From CAXBBB01 sp963841855 (GTDB taxonomy: Bacteria; Bacteroidota; Rhodothermia; Rhodothermales; BA12): DNA of 64,000 nt. Positions 59,924 to 64,000 of this stretch are shown one piece after another (position 1 is the stretch's first letter; the number at the start of each line of letters is the position of its first letter). The notes beneath the pieces are model-generated. The model was not told where the DNA came from and made no database searches. It worked only from the letters and a program-made list of their open reading frames with translations. The stretch spans positions 372,001 to 436,000 of the forward strand of contig CAWJEJ010000003.1 in NCBI GenBank assembly GCA_963841855.1, written 5' to 3'. The position numbers were made by a program, and so were the translations under genes.

Positions 59924-61726
59924 ATGCTCGTCCTCGGCCTGTCCGGCTTCTATCACGACTCGGCCGCCTGCCTCTTGCGCGACGGTCACATCGTGGCGGC
60001 AGCGCAGGAAGAGCGGTTTACGCGCGTCAAGCACGACCCCAGTTTTCCCCACCACGCCGTCGCCTATTGCCTGCGCCAGGGTGGAGCGACCGTCGCCGAT
60101 CTGGATGCTGTCGCGTTTTACGACAAGCCGCTGCTGACGTTCGAGCGCCTGCTAGAGACGTACGTCGCGAGTGCACCGCGCGGGCTGCTCTCGTGGTGGG
60201 CGGCGATGCCGGTTTGGCTCAAAAAGAAGCTGTGGACCGGCGACACGATCCGCAAGGCGCTGGACTACGAGGGACCGCTGTTCTTTCCCGAGCATCACGA
60301 GAGCCATGCCGCGAGCGCCTTCTTCGCGTCCCCTTTCGAGCGCGCAGCCGTCCTCACGACCGACGGCGTCGGCGAGTGGGCTACGACGACGATCGGGCAC
60401 GGCGAGGCAGGCACGCTGACTCTGGCGCGCGAACTCCACTTTCCCCACTCGCTGGGCCTGCTCTATTCGGCGCTCACCTACTTCTGCGGCTTTCGCGTCA
60501 ACAGCGGCGAGTACAAGCTGATGGGATTGGCGCCCTACGGCACGCCGCGCTTTGCCCAGTCCATCCGCGACCACCTGATCGACCTGCGCGGCGATGGCTC
60601 GTTTCGGCTCAACATGGCCTACTTCGGCTATGCGACCGGCCTGCGCATGACGACGCGCAAAATGGAAGGACTCTTCGGCCCGCGCCGCACGCCCGAATCC
60701 AAACTGACGCCGCGCGACCTGGATCTGGCCGCCTCGATCCAGGCTGTCACGACCGACGCCGTCTTGGGTCTGGCTAGAGAAGCGGTCCGGCTGTCCGGCA
60801 GCCGTAAGCTGGCGATGGCCGGGGGCGTCGCCCTCAACTGCGTCGCCAACGGGCACCTGCTGCGCTCTGGACTGGTCGACGAACTGTGGATCCAGCCCGC
60901 CGCCGGAGATGCGGGCGGCGCTTTGGGATCCGCTCTGGCCGCCTACCACCACGCGATGGGCCAGCCGCGCCCCGCGCCGACCGGCGACCTGATGCGCGGC
61001 GGCTACCTCGGTCCCGCCTTCTCGGACGACGCCATCGCCGACATGCTCGCCGCGGCCGGCGTTCCGTTCACGCGCGCCGACAGCGACGCCGACCTGGTCG
61101 CTCGGACGGCCGATCTGCTCGCCGCTGGAAAGGCTGTGGGCTGGTTCCAGGGACGGATGGAGTATGGGCCGCGCGCGCTGGGCAACCGCTCAATCCTCGC
61201 CGACGCGCGCGGACGCGAGGTGCAGCGGACGGTCAACCTCAAGGTCAAGTTCAGAGAGAGCTTCCGGCCGTTCGCGCCGTCGGTCGTGGCCGAGCAGGCG
61301 TCGAAGTTTTTCGACCTGGATGCGCCGTCGCCCTACATGCTGCTCGTGGCGCCGGTCAACGACGCGACGGTCGAGGGGCAGGGGCTGGACCAGTTGGGAA
61401 GTGTCGGCGGCCCGATTCCCGCCGTCACCCACGTCGACGGGTCGGCGCGCGTGCAGACGGTCGACGGCGAGCACAATCCGCTCTTCCACGCCCTGCTTAC
61501 GGCGTTCGGCGAGCGGACAGGCACGCCGGTGCTGGTCAACACCAGTTTCAACGTTCGGGGCGAGCCCATCGTAGCCACGCCCGAGGACGCCTACCGCTGC
61601 TTCCGCGCGACGCACCTCGACGCCCTCGTGATGGGCCGGTTCGTGCTCGAAAAGTCGGCCATTCCCGGCGCCGAGAAGGAGACGCTCACACCCGAACAGG
61701 TCGCCCAGACGTACGGGCTGGACTGA
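59924..61726 (+). CDS. NodU/TobZ-family carbamoyltransferase
   Basis: A 600-residue O-carbamoyltransferase. The N-terminal Kae1-like domain starts GLSGFYHDSAACLLRDG and contains the iron-binding and catalytic stretch FPEHHESHAASAFFASPF with His124 and His128, then TTDGVGEW and NSGEYKLMGLAPYG. The C-terminal YrdC-like part has GWFQGRMEYGPRALGNRSIL and VLVNTSFNVRGEPIV. It transfers a carbamoyl group from carbamoyl phosphate, through carbamoyl-AMP, to a hydroxyl of a sugar or natural product. No biosynthetic cluster is visible beside it, so the acceptor is unknown. Confidence 0.94.
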   Translation: MLVLGLSGFYHDSAACLLRDGHIVAAAQEERFTRVKHDPSFPHHAVAYCLRQGGATVADLDAVAFYDKPLLTFERLLETYVASAPRGLLSWWAAMPVWLKKKLWTGDTIRKALDYEGPLFFPEHHESHAASAFFASPFERAAVLTTDGVGEWATTTIGHGEAGTLTLARELHFPHSLGLLYSALTYFCGFRVNSGEYKLMGLAPYGTPRFAQSIRDHLIDLRGDGSFRLNMAYFGYATGLRMTTRKMEGLFGPRRTPESKLTPRDLDLAASIQAVTTDAVLGLAREAVRLSGSRKLAMAGGVALNCVANGHLLRSGLVDELWIQPAAGDAGGALGSALAAYHHAMGQPRPAPTGDLMRGGYLGPAFSDDAIADMLAAAGVPFTRADSDADLVARTADLLAAGKAVGWFQGRMEYGPRALGNRSILADARGREVQRTVNLKVKFRESFRPFAPSVVAEQASKFFDLDAPSPYMLLVAPVNDATVEGQGLDQLGSVGGPIPAVTHVDGSARVQTVDGEHNPLFHALLTAFGERTGTPVLVNTSFNVRGEPIVATPEDAYRCFRATHLDALVMGRFVLEKSAIPGAEKETLTPEQVAQTYGLD

Positions 61727-61832
61727 CGCGCGGCCGGGTGCGCTGCAGCGTGTGATCTGAGTGTGCTAGGTTACAAGTCGCGCGCTCCCGTCGATATCTA
61801 CCTCTCATCGAATCCGTCCGGCCTCCTCCCAC

Positions 61833-64000
61833 ATGCGTCGCCTCGCTGCACTCTGCGCTTTTCTCCTGCTGCTCGCATCGACTGCGGGGGCCAATTATGC
61901 GTGTGCCCAGCCGGGCTGGCGGGGACTGGTGCACTACGGCTACGAGACGACGGTGTGGAGCGTCGACGATGGGTTACCGCAAAACTCCAATCAGCGCGTG
62001 CTGCGCGGCAGCGACGGATCGATCTGGATGGGCGGCTTCGGCACGCCCGCGCGCTTCGACGGCTACGCGTTTCGTCCGGCTCCGCTGCGAGGCATCCCGC
62101 GCGGGGCGGTAGTCTACGGCGACGCGCTGATGCCGTGTCCCGGTGGCGGAATGTGCGCTGTCGTCAGGGGACACGGCGTCTGGCGCGTGCAGGGCGACTC
62201 GCTGAGCCAGCGGCTGGCATCCTTCGACGTCGAGGGATATGGGCGCGACGAATACTCCGACGCGATCATCGTGCAAACGTCGCAGCAGACCGACGCCTCC
62301 TTCTACCTCGTCCGCGCCGACACGACCTATCGCCTCGGGCCCTACCCGCCTCTGGGAATCACGCGCAACGGGATGGCGGCGATGGGGCGTGACGGTACGC
62401 TCTACAGCTATTCGGCGCGCGGCCAAACATGGAAACTCCAGCGCGGCGAGTGGTCGCTCCACAGTACGCAGCCTCTGGGCTTCGCCACGTCGAACCTGTC
62501 TGGGGATTCGGCGGGAGACGTCTGGACGACGGGTGAGGCGGGTATCCACCGTTTGACACCCAGCGGGCTGGAGCCATTTTCCTCGCTGGGATGGTCGCGC
62601 CACATTCTGCCCTACCGGGACGGATACCTAGCCGCCGGGCGAGACGGTGTCTTCCGGCTTTCGTCCGACGGCGCCGTCTTGGACACGCTGGCGACGCAGC
62701 ACGCCAACTGGCTCTACGCCGACGAGAGCGGCGCGATATGGGTCGCGTTGGAATCCGACGGCGTGATGCGCCTGCGTCCACACCGCATCGGAACGGTCGA
62801 CCTGGGCGGATTCGGCACCAGCGGCGTCCGCAGCATCGTTCGCGACCGCAACGGTAGCCTGTGGACGACGGGCAACTGCCAGGGTATCCTGAACCTGACC
62901 GCGCAGGGCGAGCGAACCATCTATGGAACGTCGGACGAGAACCTGTCCAAAGAGCAATCGATCTACATTTCCAGTTGCCTCTGGACGGCCGCGCAGACTC
63001 CCGACGGTACGATCTGGACGACTGGGATCGGCGGGCGTCTGCACGCGATTCGCGATGGGCGCATTCGGCTGATCGACGAGATAGCGGGCACGTCAGAGTT
63101 CAGCCTGGAGGGCGGCTCTACCGTCCTGTTTACCGACCGCAGCGGCACGCTTTGGACCAGCCGCCGCTCGGACGGACGCGTCTTCCGGCGCTCGCGGTCG
63201 AGCGAGTTCGTCGCCGTTCCTTCGCTGGGCCTGCGCGACAGCACGAGCGACGCCGAAGGGACGAAGGCCGAGGCGCCCAACGTCTCTCAGTTTTTCGAGG
63301 ATGCTCAGGGCGTCCTTTGGATCGGCGGGTCAGGCTTCGTGTCGCGTTTCGACGGTGAGGCGTTCGTGACCGTTCTCCGGGTCGAAGGGGCTGCGCGCTC
63401 GTTCGTCCAGGCCGCAGACGGCACGCTCTACGTCGGCACCTACGGCGGCGGCATCTACCGCCTCGACCTCGACGCTCAGCGGCGAGCCCAAACCGGCACC
63501 CTGCACGCCTCCGATGTGCCCCGCTTCCGCGCGTCCGACGGGCTGCCTGATGATTTCGTCTCGCTCCTCCACCTCGACGACCGTGGCCGCTTGTGGTCTT
63601 CGCACAATCAAGGGCTGGCACGCACGCATCTGAAGGCGCTCGACACGTTTTGGGAAGGCGGCCCGGCTCCCCACACCCGGATCTTCACGTCGGCGGACGG
63701 TCTGCCGAGTACCGAAGCCAACGGCGGATTCCAGGGAGCCGGGCTGGTGTGGCCCGACGGCACGCTCTGGCTCCCGACCATCAAGGGCGTAGCCGTTCTC
63801 GCCCCCGACCTGGCCGACGACGCGCAGCCGCCCCCGCCGCCCTACTTGCAACTGGCTGAGATCGACGGAGTGCCGGTTTCGTGCGCGGCGGTCGGCCCTT
63901 GCTCGCTCCAACTCTCGCCGTCCGACCGCCGCATCCGGTTTCGCATCGGTGCGCTCACGACCGGGCAGTCGCGCAGCGTCGATCTCGACGTTCGGCTGTG
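61833..64000 (+). CDS. two-component-regulator-propeller (Y_Y_Y type) sensor, 3' end outside window
   Basis: An open frame from the ATG at 61833 to the right edge (722 codons) with no stop. The signal peptide MRRLAALCAFLLLLASTAGA is followed by a long run of propeller repeats with the WxxxGxxGI/R pattern: WSVDDGLPQNSNQRVLRG, DGSIWMGG, DGTIWTTGIGG, SGTLWTSR, QGVLWIGGSG, ADGTLYVGTYGGGIYRLD, RGRLWSSHNQGLAR. The start of the Y_Y_Y domain (VPVSCAAVGPCSLQL, DRRIRFRI) is reached before the edge. Such proteins are periplasmic sensors that usually end in a helix plus a histidine kinase or DNA-binding output. Relative of the relic at 53395. Confidence 0.93.
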   Translation, partial: MRRLAALCAFLLLLASTAGANYACAQPGWRGLVHYGYETTVWSVDDGLPQNSNQRVLRGSDGSIWMGGFGTPARFDGYAFRPAPLRGIPRGAVVYGDALMPCPGGGMCAVVRGHGVWRVQGDSLSQRLASFDVEGYGRDEYSDAIIVQTSQQTDASFYLVRADTTYRLGPYPPLGITRNGMAAMGRDGTLYSYSARGQTWKLQRGEWSLHSTQPLGFATSNLSGDSAGDVWTTGEAGIHRLTPSGLEPFSSLGWSRHILPYRDGYLAAGRDGVFRLSSDGAVLDTLATQHANWLYADESGAIWVALESDGVMRLRPHRIGTVDLGGFGTSGVRSIVRDRNGSLWTTGNCQGILNLTAQGERTIYGTSDENLSKEQSIYISSCLWTAAQTPDGTIWTTGIGGRLHAIRDGRIRLIDEIAGTSEFSLEGGSTVLFTDRSGTLWTSRRSDGRVFRRSRSSEFVAVPSLGLRDSTSDAEGTKAEAPNVSQFFEDAQGVLWIGGSGFVSRFDGEAFVTVLRVEGAARSFVQAADGTLYVGTYGGGIYRLDLDAQRRAQTGTLHASDVPRFRASDGLPDDFVSLLHLDDRGRLWSSHNQGLARTHLKALDTFWEGGPAPHTRIFTSADGLPSTEANGGFQGAGLVWPDGTLWLPTIKGVAVLAPDLADDAQPPPPPYLQLAEIDGVPVSCAAVGPCSLQLSPSDRRIRFRIGALTTGQSRSVDLDVRL

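Noticed and set aside
1..64000. CRISPR arrays, prophage, insertion sequences, rRNA genes
   Set aside because: No regularly spaced repeats, transposase, integrase, phage structural genes or rRNA sequence seen on either strand.

Overview
The window is high-GC, gene-dense DNA on both strands. It reads like a member of the Rhodothermota (Rubricoccaceae or Salinibacter side of the Bacteroidota superphylum). This is inferred from the gene content: a TonB receptor with a carboxypeptidase-like N-terminal domain, a secretion-type C-terminal sorting domain on a serine hydrolase, an alpha/beta-fused 2-oxo acid dehydrogenase E1, a Y_Y_Y two-component sensor and an Uma2 protein. Leaders lack Shine-Dalgarno sequences, and TAnnTTTG-like hexamer/octamer boxes lie in front of several genes. 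No taxonomic marker gene is present, so this stays an inference.

Layout. 0-9 kb: the 3' part of a QueC-like gene with no zinc cysteines, a hybrid histidine kinase, a cupin, a membrane protein, the fused E1, a PpiC-type lipoprotein and aroC. 9-14 kb: a multi-PAS histidine kinase, a stand-alone receiver and a second hybrid kinase broken by four +1 frameshifts. 14-18 kb: crtI, tRNA-Glu, a MazE/Doc-like pair with a broken toxin, a frameshifted membrane protein and a lipoprotein. 18-27 kb: metabolic and housekeeping genes (serine hydrolase, D-amino-acid lyase family protein, alpha/beta hydrolase, thioesterase, VOC protein, SDR, Uma2, thrA). 27-28 kb: tRNA-Ala and a decayed Fic gene containing a 28-bp perfect palindrome, followed by a TonB receptor.

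30.7-42.8 kb is one long minus-strand run: TolC, membrane-fusion protein, an oversized RND pump, two single-TM microproteins, a patatin-POTRA-barrel protein, a tandem SpoIIAA-like protein, MscS and a second tandem SpoIIAA-like protein. It is followed at 43-53 kb by a RES/Xre toxin-antitoxin pair, a third tandem SpoIIAA-like protein, a CIA30 lipoprotein, a class III cyclase, a metallophosphoesterase/kinase-like/beta-barrel giant, a glycine-zipper lipoprotein and a NarL-type response regulator with its sensor kinase. A dyad GTGGTG-N5-CACCAC (one copy with one mismatch) precedes three of these units: the efflux operon, the third SpoIIAA-like gene and the response-regulator operon. This suggests a small envelope-stress regulon linking signal transduction, efflux, lipid hydrolysis and a mechanosensitive channel. 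It is the most interesting candidate system in the window.

53-64 kb: a relic of a Y_Y_Y sensor, an X-Pro-dipeptidyl-peptidase-like hydrolase, a BamE-like lipoprotein, a TIGR01777 epimerase, a THEP1-like NTPase coupled to an unknown membrane protein, a lipoprotein, a NodU/TobZ carbamoyltransferase and the 5' part of a Y_Y_Y sensor running off the end. Several genes (12.2-14.1, 16.2-17.4, 27.3-28.1 and 30.7-31.5 kb) carry frameshifts. Most of these lie in short G/C runs, so true decay and assembly error must both be considered.
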